Part shown: in pieces, positions 51,624 through 60,847 of the stretch
Position numbering within the stretch: the first letter of the stretch is position 1
How the letters are laid out: the number at the start of each line of letters is the position of its first letter
Assembly: GCF_004216475.1 (NCBI RefSeq)
Contig: NZ_CP022303.1
Coordinates: forward strand, 62,001 to 126,000
From: Thalassococcus sp. S3
GTDB lineage: Bacteria > Pseudomonadota > Alphaproteobacteria > Rhodobacterales > Rhodobacteraceae
Direction of reading: 5' to 3'
Length of the DNA stretch: 64,000 nucleotides
The notes under the pieces: model-generated
Databases searched by the model: none
What the model saw: the letters and a program-made list of their open reading frames with translations, nothing else
Told to the model about the DNA's origin: nothing
Position numbers and translations under genes: made by a program

Positions 51624-54014
51624 ATGCACATTCACCTCACGCTGACAGAAGCCGCGCGCATCGCGCTGGCTGAAGGACCTGTATCGACGGGCAGGGACGG
51701 CCCGTCTTTCGCAGAGGTGCTATCGGCGTCCGCCCCGGACCCGGAGCCCGACAAATCCCCCACCGGGGAGGTGGATCAGACGCCCACCAGCGAGGAGCCG
51801 ACATCGGAGGACCAGATCGATCGGGGCGCTGCAAGCCCCGTGGCTGATCAGGAGGTGAAACCGTCCCAAACCGCAGCATGGGTGCCAACCCAGGGCGATA
51901 GGGCGTTGGCGCAACCGGCTGACGCAGTCCCGCCCGAGAACAAGCGTCGGACGGTCAAGCCCGCATCGGCAGAGGGAACCTCTTCGCAGTTCACCCGTTT
52001 GACAGCACCAATGGAGCATGCCGGCGGCAGGACTGCATCGGGCGAGATGTCTCCGGCGGATCCGTCAGGTCTGCCCGTGGGTGAAAGGCGTATATCCGCA
52101 GACCGCTCGATCCCTGATCCCCATCCGACCGACCGATCCAACCGACTTGGGGAGCCAGGAAAAAACAGCAGTCCAGACGCGCCGTCGCCTCAACCTCGCG
52201 GTGAGGCGCTGATTTCGGACGGCACGACCGCGCAGCGGATCGCTGCTGCACCGTCACAAGCAGTGCCGCCCCCTGTTGTCACGTCGAATCCGACCAGCCA
52301 CAGGCCTTCGGTCACATCTTTGCCAGCGGAAGCTCCAACATCTGACGACGCGCTTCGTCCGATGACCATGCTCCAGCGTGCTGGGCCCGCTGGCGATGGC
52401 GTGATGGTGCCGCGGTCCTCTCAGCATGAACCACCGCCTGTGACGCCTCGCCCCGATATCGCAGAGGGCACGCGGACCCATTCAGAGCAGCCCGGCAAAC
52501 CGGTTCCGCCCCCGTCACGAGATGTTTTACATCATCGGCCCCATCAGGCGCCTGCCGCCCTGTCAGAGCAATCGCCGGGGACGGCCCGCATCGGCCCGCT
52601 TACCTCGCCATCTGCCACGCGCAGCGACGTTGTGACACCCGATGGTCCTCCAACGAAGGCCGCTCTCTCCCATCGCGAAACGGCTCACAATCCCATTCCG
52701 GAAAAGGGAGCGCCCGCCTTGCCCCAAACGCCTTCGGCATCTGCACCGAAAGAAGCGACGCAGTCCAAACCGACCGGGGCGGCGATCGCTCTCAATCGGG
52801 AGGGTCAGACGCATGCTGTGCACGGTCAAGTTTCGGCAAGTCCGGCTGACGGTTCCTATCGGCCGCCTCAGGATGCGCCTTCCGCCCCGGTGGTGCGCGC
52901 CGCGCCGTCGTATCCCGTGACGCCCCCGATCCCGACGGAAAGCGGACCCCGCTTTGATGCGCGAAACCCTTTGCCCGCTCCGGACGTGCGCGATATGGTG
53001 CCTCAACCGCATAAAGCTCTGGTCACCGGCATGCCGGTGGCCTCGACCGAGGGTGTTGCGGTCTCGCCTCTTCCTCAGCGTCACGAGGGCGCGACGCGGT
53101 TTGAAACGATCCGGGCTCCGGGAAAGGTTGTCACCGATCAGACGATCTCCGCGTCGTCCTCCACATCCACGCCGCTGCCTGCCGCTGCTCCGACCGCCGT
53201 CCGGCCCTCCGCCGAGCCGTCGCATCGGAACGGGACCATCCCTGCCAAGGCGGATCCGAACACGACGCCCGCCAGCCCCGCCCCCGCGCCGCTGTCTGAC
53301 AGCGCTCCCCGTATTGTGCCACAACAGCAAATCGCGCAGCTTTCGGCGCTGATCCCCGGTGCGTTGCCCAAAAAGGAAGATGTGCCTCCTCCCATCCGTT
53401 CGGACGTGATCTGGCCCGACGCCAAACCCGCGATGCGGAGCGGTCCCGTGCGGCCTGATCCCAGCACCGCACGACCGCTGACACCGACCGTCGGCTCGCC
53501 TCCCAATCCGGCCGGCGATGCGGTGCGTCCCATCTTTGGCGATGCCGTTATGATCGACCACGCGCCCGACATGTCGGTGGCGCCTGCCTTCTCTGCCGAC
53601 GCTCCGGTCCTGTCTCAACCAGCGGTCGCGGCACGGCCAATCTTGCAACAGATCATGGAAAACCTGCCGCGCTTGCCCGACAAACCGGTGGAGATCTCCC
53701 TCAATCCCGACGAGCTGGGCCGCGTCCGGATTGCTGTGACGTCCCAGGATAGTGGCATCGTCGTTTCGATCCATGCCGAACGCCCTGAAACGATTGATCT
53801 CCTTCGTCGGAACATCGACATGCTCGCCCAGGAATACCGTGACCTGGGTTATACCGACATCGCCTTTGATTTTGCCCAGCAGGGTGGACAGGGGCAGGCC
53901 GGCTCCGATGGGACAGCCTCTTCAGACGGCCCTTTCCTGCATGCGGACGAGGGTGATCATCCCCAGCCCGAGCCAGCCATGCTGTCGTCAGACGGCCTCG
54001 ACATTCGGATATAG
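51624..54014 (+). CDS. fliK: hook-length control protein FliK
   Basis: A 796-residue protein, about twice enterobacterial FliK length. Residues from about 40 to 680 are Pro/Ser/Thr/Ala-rich and look disordered. The conserved FliK C-terminal domain is at about 690-770: VEISLNPDELGRVRIAV, then RNIDMLAQEYRDLGYTDI. It measures hook length and triggers FlhB switching. The ATG at 51624 follows GGGAGA. It is transcribed with flgD, 9 bases downstream. Confidence 0.9.
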   Translation: MHIHLTLTEAARIALAEGPVSTGRDGPSFAEVLSASAPDPEPDKSPTGEVDQTPTSEEPTSEDQIDRGAASPVADQEVKPSQTAAWVPTQGDRALAQPADAVPPENKRRTVKPASAEGTSSQFTRLTAPMEHAGGRTASGEMSPADPSGLPVGERRISADRSIPDPHPTDRSNRLGEPGKNSSPDAPSPQPRGEALISDGTTAQRIAAAPSQAVPPPVVTSNPTSHRPSVTSLPAEAPTSDDALRPMTMLQRAGPAGDGVMVPRSSQHEPPPVTPRPDIAEGTRTHSEQPGKPVPPPSRDVLHHRPHQAPAALSEQSPGTARIGPLTSPSATRSDVVTPDGPPTKAALSHRETAHNPIPEKGAPALPQTPSASAPKEATQSKPTGAAIALNREGQTHAVHGQVSASPADGSYRPPQDAPSAPVVRAAPSYPVTPPIPTESGPRFDARNPLPAPDVRDMVPQPHKALVTGMPVASTEGVAVSPLPQRHEGATRFETIRAPGKVVTDQTISASSSTSTPLPAAAPTAVRPSAEPSHRNGTIPAKADPNTTPASPAPAPLSDSAPRIVPQQQIAQLSALIPGALPKKEDVPPPIRSDVIWPDAKPAMRSGPVRPDPSTARPLTPTVGSPPNPAGDAVRPIFGDAVMIDHAPDMSVAPAFSADAPVLSQPAVAARPILQQIMENLPRLPDKPVEISLNPDELGRVRIAVTSQDSGIVVSIHAERPETIDLLRRNIDMLAQEYRDLGYTDIAFDFAQQGGQGQAGSDGTASSDGPFLHADEGDHPQPEPAMLSSDGLDIRI

Positions 54015-54023
54015 GAACACGAC

Positions 54024-54689
54024 ATGGAACTTAATCCCGCACTCTCCAACGGGCTGTCCTCGGCACCCGCCTCTACCTCTGGGTCCGCGACGTCGCTGGC
54101 ATCCGATTTCGATACGTTCCTGCAGATGCTCACGGCGCAGGCCCGCTATCAGGATCCGCTGGAGCCGATCGACTCGTCCGAATATTCCGCACAACTCGCC
54201 CAGTTCTCCATGGTGGAGCAGCAAGTGCGCACCAATGATCTGTTAGGGGAGCTGGGCGCGTCCCTTGGATCCTCCAACATTGCCTCCCTGGCCGGATGGG
54301 TCGGGATGGAAGCACGCGCTGTGGCGCCCATGCGGTTTGAAGGCAAGCCGATCACGATTTCGCCGAACCCGGCCTCCATCTCCGACAACGTCGATCTCGT
54401 CGTGCTCGATGCAGAGGGGGAGGAAGTGGCGCGCAAGCAAATCCCCGTATCCAGTGATCCCGTCACATGGGACGGTACGGACAATGACGGCGATACGCTT
54501 CCCTTCGGCACCTATTCCTTCAAGGTGGAAAGCTTCGCCAAGGATGAACTTCTCATCTCAGACCCGGCAGAGGTCTATGGCCGCATCACCGAGGCGCAAG
54601 CGCTGAACGGCGAGACGGTTCTGATCTTCGAAGGTGGCACCGCGGTGCTCTCCAGCCACGTGACCGCGCTGCGCCAAGCCGGCACGTGA
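54024..54689 (+). CDS. flgD: hook-capping scaffold protein FlgD
   Basis: A 221-residue hook assembly scaffold. FLQMLTAQARYQDPLEPIDS and EYSAQLAQFSMVEQQVRTND are diagnostic, and a C-terminal FlgD Ig-like domain contains WDGTDNDGDTLPFGTYSF. It is the last flagellar gene of the locus; the next gene converges on it 55 bases away. Confidence 0.97.
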   Translation: MELNPALSNGLSSAPASTSGSATSLASDFDTFLQMLTAQARYQDPLEPIDSSEYSAQLAQFSMVEQQVRTNDLLGELGASLGSSNIASLAGWVGMEARAVAPMRFEGKPITISPNPASISDNVDLVVLDAEGEEVARKQIPVSSDPVTWDGTDNDGDTLPFGTYSFKVESFAKDELLISDPAEVYGRITEAQALNGETVLIFEGGTAVLSSHVTALRQAGT

Positions 54690-54744
54690 TCGTCGAGGGC
54701 ATACCCAACGGCTGGAAGATGCGATGGAGGCCGCCCGGGTTGCA

Positions 54745-56031
54745 TCAGAGATCCCGAAGCGCCAGAGCGGCATAAAGCGGCGGAACCAGCGCCCGGCGAA
54801 AGCGGCCCAGCGGGAATTGCCGTGGCGGCTCGGCGATGGGGCGCGGGATAGCTGCGGGGCGTCCAAGGGACCGTTGCCCAAGTTGATGGCCAAGGAAAGA
54901 CCCCATCGCAACGCCGTTGCCGTGATAGGCCTGCCCCACCAGGATATCGGGCGCCCCCGGCACGGAGCCCGCAAAGGGCAGGGCCTTTGGCGAGAGGCAC
55001 ACCATACCTGACCAGTGATGTGTGGTCTCGACCTGTCGCCATGCCGGAAACATCCGCTCGAAATCACGGCGCAGCCGCCGCCGCGCCCGTTCCTCCGCGC
55101 GGGGAGAGGAAAATATCCCTCCGCGCATACCAAAGAGGAACCGGCCATCCGGCATCAGCCGAAAGTAGTGGAGCAGATTGCGCGTGTCGTAAGCCATCTG
55201 CCCGCTGGTCCAGCCTTGGGCCTCCTGCTCCTGCGGGGTTATCGGGCGGGTGACCATCACATTCGATTGTGTCGGCAGATAGCGCCCGGCCATCCAGCCC
55301 GGTCCCTCCTCGCTCGAATACCCGTTCGTGGCCCAGATCACCCGGTCGCAGCGCAAGATACCCGTTGCGGTCTGCAGCCGCCGCTTTTGCGCGTCGGTCA
55401 CGGGGCTTCCCGCAAAGATCCGGGCGCCTGCCCGCTCCGCCGCGCTGGCCAGCCCGTGCAGGTATTTCCGCGGATTGAGCGCAAAGCCGTAGGGTTCGGT
55501 CACGGCGCCGAAAAACGGCCCCGCCAAACCCTCTCCCGCGAGATCCTTCGCCTCGATCACCCGCGCCTCCGGCGAGGCATCCGCCCTCAGCCGCGCCATC
55601 GCGCGCGGGTTATGCGCAAGCTGGGTCTCTCCTTGCGAATGCATATCGGCGTCGATGCCCAGCCGCTCCAAAAGGTCCGCCACATGTGTCACCGCGTCCC
55701 GTTCTGCCTGCCAATAAGCTTCTGCATCCTCCGCGCCATAGCGGTGCGCCAGCCGTGTTGCGCTGATCTTCGCCCCACCCAGGCAACAGAACCCACCATT
55801 GCGCCCGGACGCGCCCCAGCCCGGCGTCTCGGCCTCCAGCACCGTGACCGATGCGCCCGCCTCCGCCAGCGCCAGGGCCGCCGACAGCCCCGTAAAGCCC
55901 GCGCCCACGATGCCCACATCGGCCTCGCCACCCTCGAAGACCGGCCAGTCCCGCCGGGGCACGGTCTCATCCCACCAGCATCCGTTGCGGGGGCCCGGCC
56001 CATAGGCATAGGCTCCGTAAAGCCGCCTCAT
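54745..56031 (-). CDS. FAD-dependent amine oxidase, PuuB-like
   Basis: A 428-residue DAO-family flavoprotein. DVGIVGAGFTGLSAALALAE (about 39-58) is the FAD-binding Rossmann motif, and GWGASGRNGGFC is typical of gamma-glutamylputrescine oxidase. Length equals PuuB (about 426). The ATG at 56031 overlaps the upstream permease stop by 4 bases, so it ends a polyamine uptake operon. The glutamate-putrescine ligase PuuA is not in the window, so the true substrate could be another amine. Confidence 0.82.
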   Translation of the reverse strand: MRRLYGAYAYGPGPRNGCWWDETVPRRDWPVFEGGEADVGIVGAGFTGLSAALALAEAGASVTVLEAETPGWGASGRNGGFCCLGGAKISATRLAHRYGAEDAEAYWQAERDAVTHVADLLERLGIDADMHSQGETQLAHNPRAMARLRADASPEARVIEAKDLAGEGLAGPFFGAVTEPYGFALNPRKYLHGLASAAERAGARIFAGSPVTDAQKRRLQTATGILRCDRVIWATNGYSSEEGPGWMAGRYLPTQSNVMVTRPITPQEQEAQGWTSGQMAYDTRNLLHYFRLMPDGRFLFGMRGGIFSSPRAEERARRRLRRDFERMFPAWRQVETTHHWSGMVCLSPKALPFAGSVPGAPDILVGQAYHGNGVAMGSFLGHQLGQRSLGRPAAIPRPIAEPPRQFPLGRFRRALVPPLYAALALRDL

Positions 56032-56846
56032 GTCGTCCTTTCGGCGGCGCGTTCCTCCCGCTGCTGGCGTATGGCATTGCGTTTCGACACCAGCGAGGCG
56101 CTGATCACGCCCAGCGCCACGATCCCGATCAGGATGGTCGAGAGCGCGTTGATCTCCGGGCTCACCCCCAGCCTCACCGCCGAGAAGATCTTGATCGGCA
56201 GTGTCGTCGCCGCCGGACCCGCCGTGAAGGACGCGATCACCAGATCGTCCAGCGACAGGGTGAAGGCCAGCAGCCAGCCCGAAATCACCGCCGGTGCGAT
56301 GATCGGCAGCGTCACCAGCCGGAACGCCTCCAGCGGAGAGCAGCCCAGATCCAGCGCCGCCTCCTCCAGCGACCGGTCGAAGGTCACCAGCCGCGACGAC
56401 ACGACGACCGAAACATAGCACATCGAAAACGTCGTATGCGCCAGCACGATGGTCAGCACCCCCCGGTCCAGCCCGATCCCGATGAAGAGCAAGAGCAGCG
56501 ACAGCCCCGTGATCACCTCCGGCATCACCAGCGGCGCATAGATCATCCCCGAAAACAGCGTCCGTCCCGCGAACCGCCCACCGCGGACCAGCACGTACGC
56601 CGCCATCGTGCCCAGCACCGTGGCGAGCGTGGACGAGAACACCGCCACTTTCAGCGTCACCCAGGCCGCATCCAGAAACGCCTCGTTCTGGAACAGCTCC
56701 CCGTACCAGCGCGTCGAAAACCCCGCCCAGACGGTGACCAGCCGGCTTTCGTTAAAGCTGTAGGTGATCAGGATCAGCATCGGCAGGTAAAGAAACGCAA
56801 ACCCCAGCGTCAGCGACACCACGTTGAACCAGCTCAGCCGCATCAT
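56028..56846 (-). CDS. potI: polyamine ABC transporter permease, PotI/PotC-like
   Basis: A 272-residue inner-membrane permease with six predicted helices. FLYLPMLILITYSFNESRL and EEAALDLGCSPLEAFRLVTL (the EAA loop) match PotC/PotI. ATG at 56846 overlaps the potH stop and is preceded by GGAGG. Assignment to PotI rather than PotC follows the PotF-like binding protein encoded in the same operon. Confidence 0.88.
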   Translation of the reverse strand: MMRLSWFNVVSLTLGFAFLYLPMLILITYSFNESRLVTVWAGFSTRWYGELFQNEAFLDAAWVTLKVAVFSSTLATVLGTMAAYVLVRGGRFAGRTLFSGMIYAPLVMPEVITGLSLLLLFIGIGLDRGVLTIVLAHTTFSMCYVSVVVSSRLVTFDRSLEEAALDLGCSPLEAFRLVTLPIIAPAVISGWLLAFTLSLDDLVIASFTAGPAATTLPIKIFSAVRLGVSPEINALSTILIGIVALGVISASLVSKRNAIRQQREERAAERTT

Positions 56847-57718
56847 TCCTCCGACACCCGCTGCTGGTTGCGCTGGAAGAGGACGATGGGAATGACCAGG
56901 ATCAGCAAAAGCACGATCGCCACCGCCGACGCCACCGGCCAGTCGCGGTTGGAGAAGAACTCCTCCCACAACACCTTGCCGATCATCAGCGTGCCCGACC
57001 CGCCCAAAAGTGAGGGGATGACGAATTCTCCCAAGGCCGGGATGAAAACCAGGAAACACCCCGCGACGATCCCGTTCTTCGACAGCGGCACCGTCACCAG
57101 CCAAAACGCCTGCAGGCGCGAGCATCCCAGATCCTCCGCCGCCTCGATCAGCGACCCGTCCAGCCGGTCCAAAGCGGCGTAGATCGGCAGGATCATGAAC
57201 GGCAGATAGGTATAGACGATCCCGATATAGACCGCCGTATTCGTGTTCAGGATCGTCAGCGGCGTGTCGATCAGGCCCAGCCCTATCAGGAACTGGTTGA
57301 GAAACCCTTCATTGCTCAAAATCCCCATCCACGCATAGACGCGGATCAGGAACGACGTCCAGAACGGCAGGATCACCAGCATCATCAGCGTCGGGCGCCA
57401 CTCCTCCGGCGCGCGGGCCATCGCGTAAGCGATGGGATAACCCACGGCGAGCGCCAGAAGTGTCGACAAAAACGCGATCCGAAGCGAGCTCAGATAGGCC
57501 CGCCAATAGAGATCGTCGGTTGTCAAAAAGACGAAATTCTCGAAATCAAGCTGGCCGATCAGCGCCCAGATCCCCTCGTCCCAGCTGAATTGCGGCATGT
57601 AGGGCGGGCGTGCCAGCGCGATATCCGACAGCGCGATCTTGAAGACGATGGCAAACGGGATCAGGAACAGCGCCAGCAGCCACAGATAGGGGACGATGAT
57701 GAGTGCCGCTTTCCGCAC
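56843..57718 (-). CDS. potH: polyamine ABC transporter permease, PotH/PotB-like
   Basis: A 291-residue permease with six helices. LTILNTNTAVYIGIVYTYLP and EAAEDLGCSRLQAFWLVTVP match PotB/PotH. It lies 1 base after potG and is followed by potI, the order of the E. coli potFGHI operon. Confidence 0.9.
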   Translation of the reverse strand: MRKAALIIVPYLWLLALFLIPFAIVFKIALSDIALARPPYMPQFSWDEGIWALIGQLDFENFVFLTTDDLYWRAYLSSLRIAFLSTLLALAVGYPIAYAMARAPEEWRPTLMMLVILPFWTSFLIRVYAWMGILSNEGFLNQFLIGLGLIDTPLTILNTNTAVYIGIVYTYLPFMILPIYAALDRLDGSLIEAAEDLGCSRLQAFWLVTVPLSKNGIVAGCFLVFIPALGEFVIPSLLGGSGTLMIGKVLWEEFFSNRDWPVASAVAIVLLLILVIPIVLFQRNQQRVSEE

Positions 57719-57719
57719 C

Positions 57720-58841
57720 CTACCGCTCCAGCAGCACCCCCGCCGTGGCCGTCCAGGACAGCCAGACCGGGTCTTCCCAGGTAAAACTCCGCGCCGACAG
57801 GCGCCGTGTGTTCGCCGTCTGCGCCTTCATCACCACACCGCTGGGCAATTCCACGTGATAGGTCGACAGGTTGCCCAGATAGGCGATGTCCAGCACCTTG
57901 CCCTGCACCGCATTGGCCGCGGACGGACGTTCCGCACTGATCGATACCTTCTCGGGCCGGATCGCCAGATGGCATTTCTGCCCGTCCTCAAAATGCGTCT
58001 CCGACACCACCGTCAGCGGGTGCTGCCCCTCGGCCCAGTCGATGCGATACCCCTCATCCCCGGCCCTGGCCCGGCCTTCGATGATATTCACATCGCCAAT
58101 GAAATCAGCCACATAGACCGATTCCGGCGCCTCGTAGATCCGGTCGGGCGTGGCCACCTGCATCAACCGCCCCTCATCCATCACCGCCACGCGAGAGGCG
58201 ACCGTCATCGCCTCCTCCTGATCGTGGGTGACGATGACAAAGGTCGTACCCGTCTTCTCCTGAATGTCCATCAGCTCGAACTGCGTGTCCTGCCGCAGCT
58301 TCTTGTCCAGCGCGCCCAGCGGCTCGTCCAGTAACAAAAGTTTCGGCGCCTTGGCGAGCGAGCGTGCCAGCGCCACCCTCTGCCTCTGCCCGCCCGAGAT
58401 CTGATGGGGCTTGCGCCGCGCAAACTTCTCCAGCCGCGTCAGCTTGAGCATCTCCTCGACCCGGGCCGCGATACGCTCCTTGTCCTTCGTCTCGCGCCGT
58501 AGGCCGAATGCGATGTTGTCCCACACGCTCAGATGCGGAAACAGCGCGTAGGACTGGAACATCATGTTGACCGCCCGCTTGTTCGGCGGCACTCGGTCGA
58601 TATCTTGCCCGGCCAGTTCGATATGCCCTTCGGTGGGCGTCTCGAACCCGCCCAGCATCCGCATCATCGTTGTCTTGCCGCAGCCCGACGGGCCCAGCAG
58701 CGCAAAGAATTCCCGCTCGAAAATATCCAGCGTCAGGTCGTCGATGGCGGTGAAATCGCCGAACCGTTTGGTGACATTGCGAAACCGGATGAGCGGCTTT
58801 TCATCCGGATCATCCCAGGGGGCGAAAACGCATTCAGGCAA
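57720..58841 (-). CDS. potG: polyamine ABC transporter ATPase, PotG/PotA-like
   Basis: A 373-residue ATPase: Walker A GPSGCGKTT, signature ISGGQRQR, Walker B LLLLDEPLGALD, the switch His in VTHDQ, and a C-terminal TOBE domain (about 290-370). The start appears to be TTG at 58841, with AGGGA upstream; no better ATG is in frame. It is separated from potF by a strong hairpin. Confidence 0.9.
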   Translation of the reverse strand: MPECVFAPWDDPDEKPLIRFRNVTKRFGDFTAIDDLTLDIFEREFFALLGPSGCGKTTMMRMLGGFETPTEGHIELAGQDIDRVPPNKRAVNMMFQSYALFPHLSVWDNIAFGLRRETKDKERIAARVEEMLKLTRLEKFARRKPHQISGGQRQRVALARSLAKAPKLLLLDEPLGALDKKLRQDTQFELMDIQEKTGTTFVIVTHDQEEAMTVASRVAVMDEGRLMQVATPDRIYEAPESVYVADFIGDVNIIEGRARAGDEGYRIDWAEGQHPLTVVSETHFEDGQKCHLAIRPEKVSISAERPSAANAVQGKVLDIAYLGNLSTYHVELPSGVVMKAQTANTRRLSARSFTWEDPVWLSWTATAGVLLER

Positions 58842-58862
58842 ACTCTGTCCCTATCCTGAATT

Positions 58863-58881
58863 GGGGGGCGCTTGGCCCCCC
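58863..58881 (-). terminator. intercistronic hairpin between potF and potG
   Basis: A perfect 7-bp GC-only stem, GGGGGGC (58863-58869) and GCCCCCC (58875-58881), with a 5-base loop. It fills most of the 48-base gap. Such hairpins stabilise upstream binding-protein mRNA and limit read-through, giving more PotF than PotGHI. Confidence 0.65.
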
Positions 58882-58889
58882 GATCCGGG

Positions 58890-59975
58890 TCAAACGCCGG
58901 ATTTGATCTTGGTCCACAGGCGCGTCACAGTCCGCTGCACGCGCGGCGGATAGGGCGTCGTGGTAAAGAGGTTCTCCAGCGTCGCCTCATCCGGATAGAT
59001 CGCGGGGTCTTCGATCACGTCCGCCTCCAGAAACTCTTTGGACGCTTCGTTGCCGTTGGCGTAGTAAACATAGTTCGACGCCGCCGCCATGTTCTGCGCT
59101 TCCATGATGAAATTCAGGAAGGTATGCGCGGCCTCTGGGTTGGGCGCGTCCACCGGAATGGCCATCTGGTCGAACCACATCTGCGCCCCTTCGACAGGGG
59201 CGTTATAGGCGATCTCCACACCATTGTCGGCCTCCGCCGCGCGGTCGCGGGCCTGCAGGATGTCACCCGACCAGCCCACCGCGACGCAGATATCGCCATT
59301 GGCCAGCGCGTTGATGTATTCCGACGAATGGAATTTCTGGATGTAGGGCCGCACGCCCATCAGAACTTCTTCGGTCTTGGCAATGACGTCCGGGTCGTGG
59401 CTGTCCGGGTCCTCGCCCAGATATTTCAGCGCCATCGGGATCATCTCTGTCGGAGCGTCCAGAAAATGCACCCCGCAGGACGCCAACTGGGACATGTTGT
59501 CGGGGTTCAGTACCAGCTCAAGGCTGTTGATCGGGGCGTCCTCGCCCAGAATCTCCGTCACCTTGCCAACATTCACGCCGATCCCCGTGGTGCCCCACAT
59601 GTAGTTGATCGAATAGGCGTTGCCGGGGTCGTATTGTGCTGTGCGTTCTTCGACCACGCTCCACATGTTCTCGATGTTGGGCAGCTTGGACATGTCCAGT
59701 TCCTGAAACGCCCCCGCCTGGATCTGGCGCTGCAGGAAGGTGCCCGTCGGCACCACCACGTCATAGCCTGACCCACCCGCCAGCATCTTGGTCTCCAGCA
59801 CCTCGTTGGAATCGAAGACGTCATAGATCAGCTCGATCCCGGTCTCTTCCTCGAACTTCGCCAGCAGGTCCTCGTCGATGTAATCCGACCAGTTGTAAAC
59901 GCGCACCTCATCGGCAAAAGCCGCCGATGTGGCCAGCGTGACAACAGCGGTCAGCGTCAGCGATTTGACTGTCAT
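58890..59975 (-). CDS. potF: polyamine-binding periplasmic protein, PotF-like
   Basis: A 361-residue periplasmic binding protein with a signal peptide (about 1-22, ending AFA). VYNWSDYIDEDLL, YDVFDSNEVLE, YDVVVPTGTFLQRQI and YMWGTTGIG are close to E. coli PotF, the putrescine receptor. Length matches. It heads the potFGHI-oxidase operon and is divergent from the GntR gene. Confidence 0.92.
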   Translation of the reverse strand: MTVKSLTLTAVVTLATSAAFADEVRVYNWSDYIDEDLLAKFEEETGIELIYDVFDSNEVLETKMLAGGSGYDVVVPTGTFLQRQIQAGAFQELDMSKLPNIENMWSVVEERTAQYDPGNAYSINYMWGTTGIGVNVGKVTEILGEDAPINSLELVLNPDNMSQLASCGVHFLDAPTEMIPMALKYLGEDPDSHDPDVIAKTEEVLMGVRPYIQKFHSSEYINALANGDICVAVGWSGDILQARDRAAEADNGVEIAYNAPVEGAQMWFDQMAIPVDAPNPEAAHTFLNFIMEAQNMAAASNYVYYANGNEASKEFLEADVIEDPAIYPDEATLENLFTTTPYPPRVQRTVTRLWTKIKSGV

Positions 59976-60027
59976 GAAAATCTCCCCATTTGGTGTTGTC
60001 CCGGATCATCCCGCGTCCGTTGCCACC

Positions 60028-60045
60028 AATTTGATCAAGTTTTGC
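60028..60045. promoter_or_regulatory. candidate GntR operator in the potF/gntR divergent region
   Basis: AATTTGATCAAGTTTTGC, centred on the palindrome TGATCA. The first 10 bases recur exactly at 60807, just before the aminotransferase gene, with a similar tail. The repeat on both sides of the regulator gene suggests autoregulation and control of both operons. Confidence 0.5.
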
Positions 60046-60124
60046 CTCTTCCGGCAACAAAGGATATGTTTCCACGCAGCACCGCATCGCGCAAGAGAGG
60101 TTGTGGAAGGGGAGGGTAAAAGCC

Positions 60125-60808
60125 ATGCAGATGATGAAAATAGAGGCGCCCGGCACCCCCGCGCATGAGGTCGTCTATACCCGCCTGCGCGCCCGCATTC
60201 TCTTCGGCGATCTCGCCCCCGGCGAGGCGGTCACGATTCAGGGCCTCGCCACAGTGCTCGAGGCCGGCATGACGCCGGTGCGCGAGGCGATCCGTCGGCT
60301 CATCTCCGACGGCGCGCTCACCTTCCAGGGCAACCGCCGCGTCAGCGTTCCCGTCCTCACCCGCGCCGACGTCGAGGAACTGGTTTTCGTGCGTAAAACC
60401 ATAGAAAGCCAGCTTGCCCACCGCGCCGCCACCCGCATCGCCGACCCCATCATCGCCGAGCTCACCGACATCGACACTGCTCTCGATACCGCCATCCGCG
60501 CCGGCGATGTGCAAGGTTATCTCGCCCGCAACTACGACTTCCACGCGCTCCTCTACGCCCAGGCCGACGCCCCCATCATGGCTGGCCTCGCCGACCGCCT
60601 CTGGCTCCGCTTCGGCCCCTCCCTCCGTGTGGTCTGCGGTCGCTTCGGCACCGAAAGTCTGCCCGACCGCCACAAGGACATGCTCGCCGCCCTCTCTGCC
60701 CGTGACGCTGACGCTGCGGCAACCGCGATGGCGTACGATGTCACCCAGGGCATGGACCAGATCGCCCAGATGCTCTCCGGCCCCTCCGATTCGATTGACA
60801 GCGCATAA
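60125..60808 (+). CDS. GntR-family regulator with FCD domain
   Basis: About 227 residues from ATG 60125 (GGGGAGG upstream; GTG 60101 is possible). The N-terminal winged helix-turn-helix (VVYTRLRARILFGDLAPGEA, TPVREAIRRLISDGAL) is followed by a helical FCD ligand domain (about 85-220) with YDFHALLYAQADAPIM. It lies between polyamine uptake and catabolic genes, so it probably senses a polyamine or its breakdown product. Confidence 0.9.
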   Translation: MQMMKIEAPGTPAHEVVYTRLRARILFGDLAPGEAVTIQGLATVLEAGMTPVREAIRRLISDGALTFQGNRRVSVPVLTRADVEELVFVRKTIESQLAHRAATRIADPIIAELTDIDTALDTAIRAGDVQGYLARNYDFHALLYAQADAPIMAGLADRLWLRFGPSLRVVCGRFGTESLPDRHKDMLAALSARDADAAATAMAYDVTQGMDQIAQMLSGPSDSIDSA

Positions 60809-60825
60809 TTTGATCATATTCTTGC
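60807..60825. promoter_or_regulatory. second copy of candidate GntR operator
   Basis: AATTTGATCATATTCTTGC, sharing the AATTTGATCA core and TTGC tail with 60028-60045. It overlaps the end of the regulator gene and lies 22 bases before the aminotransferase ATG. Confidence 0.5.
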
Positions 60826-60847
60826 GGCACCTTCACAGGAGCCGCCC

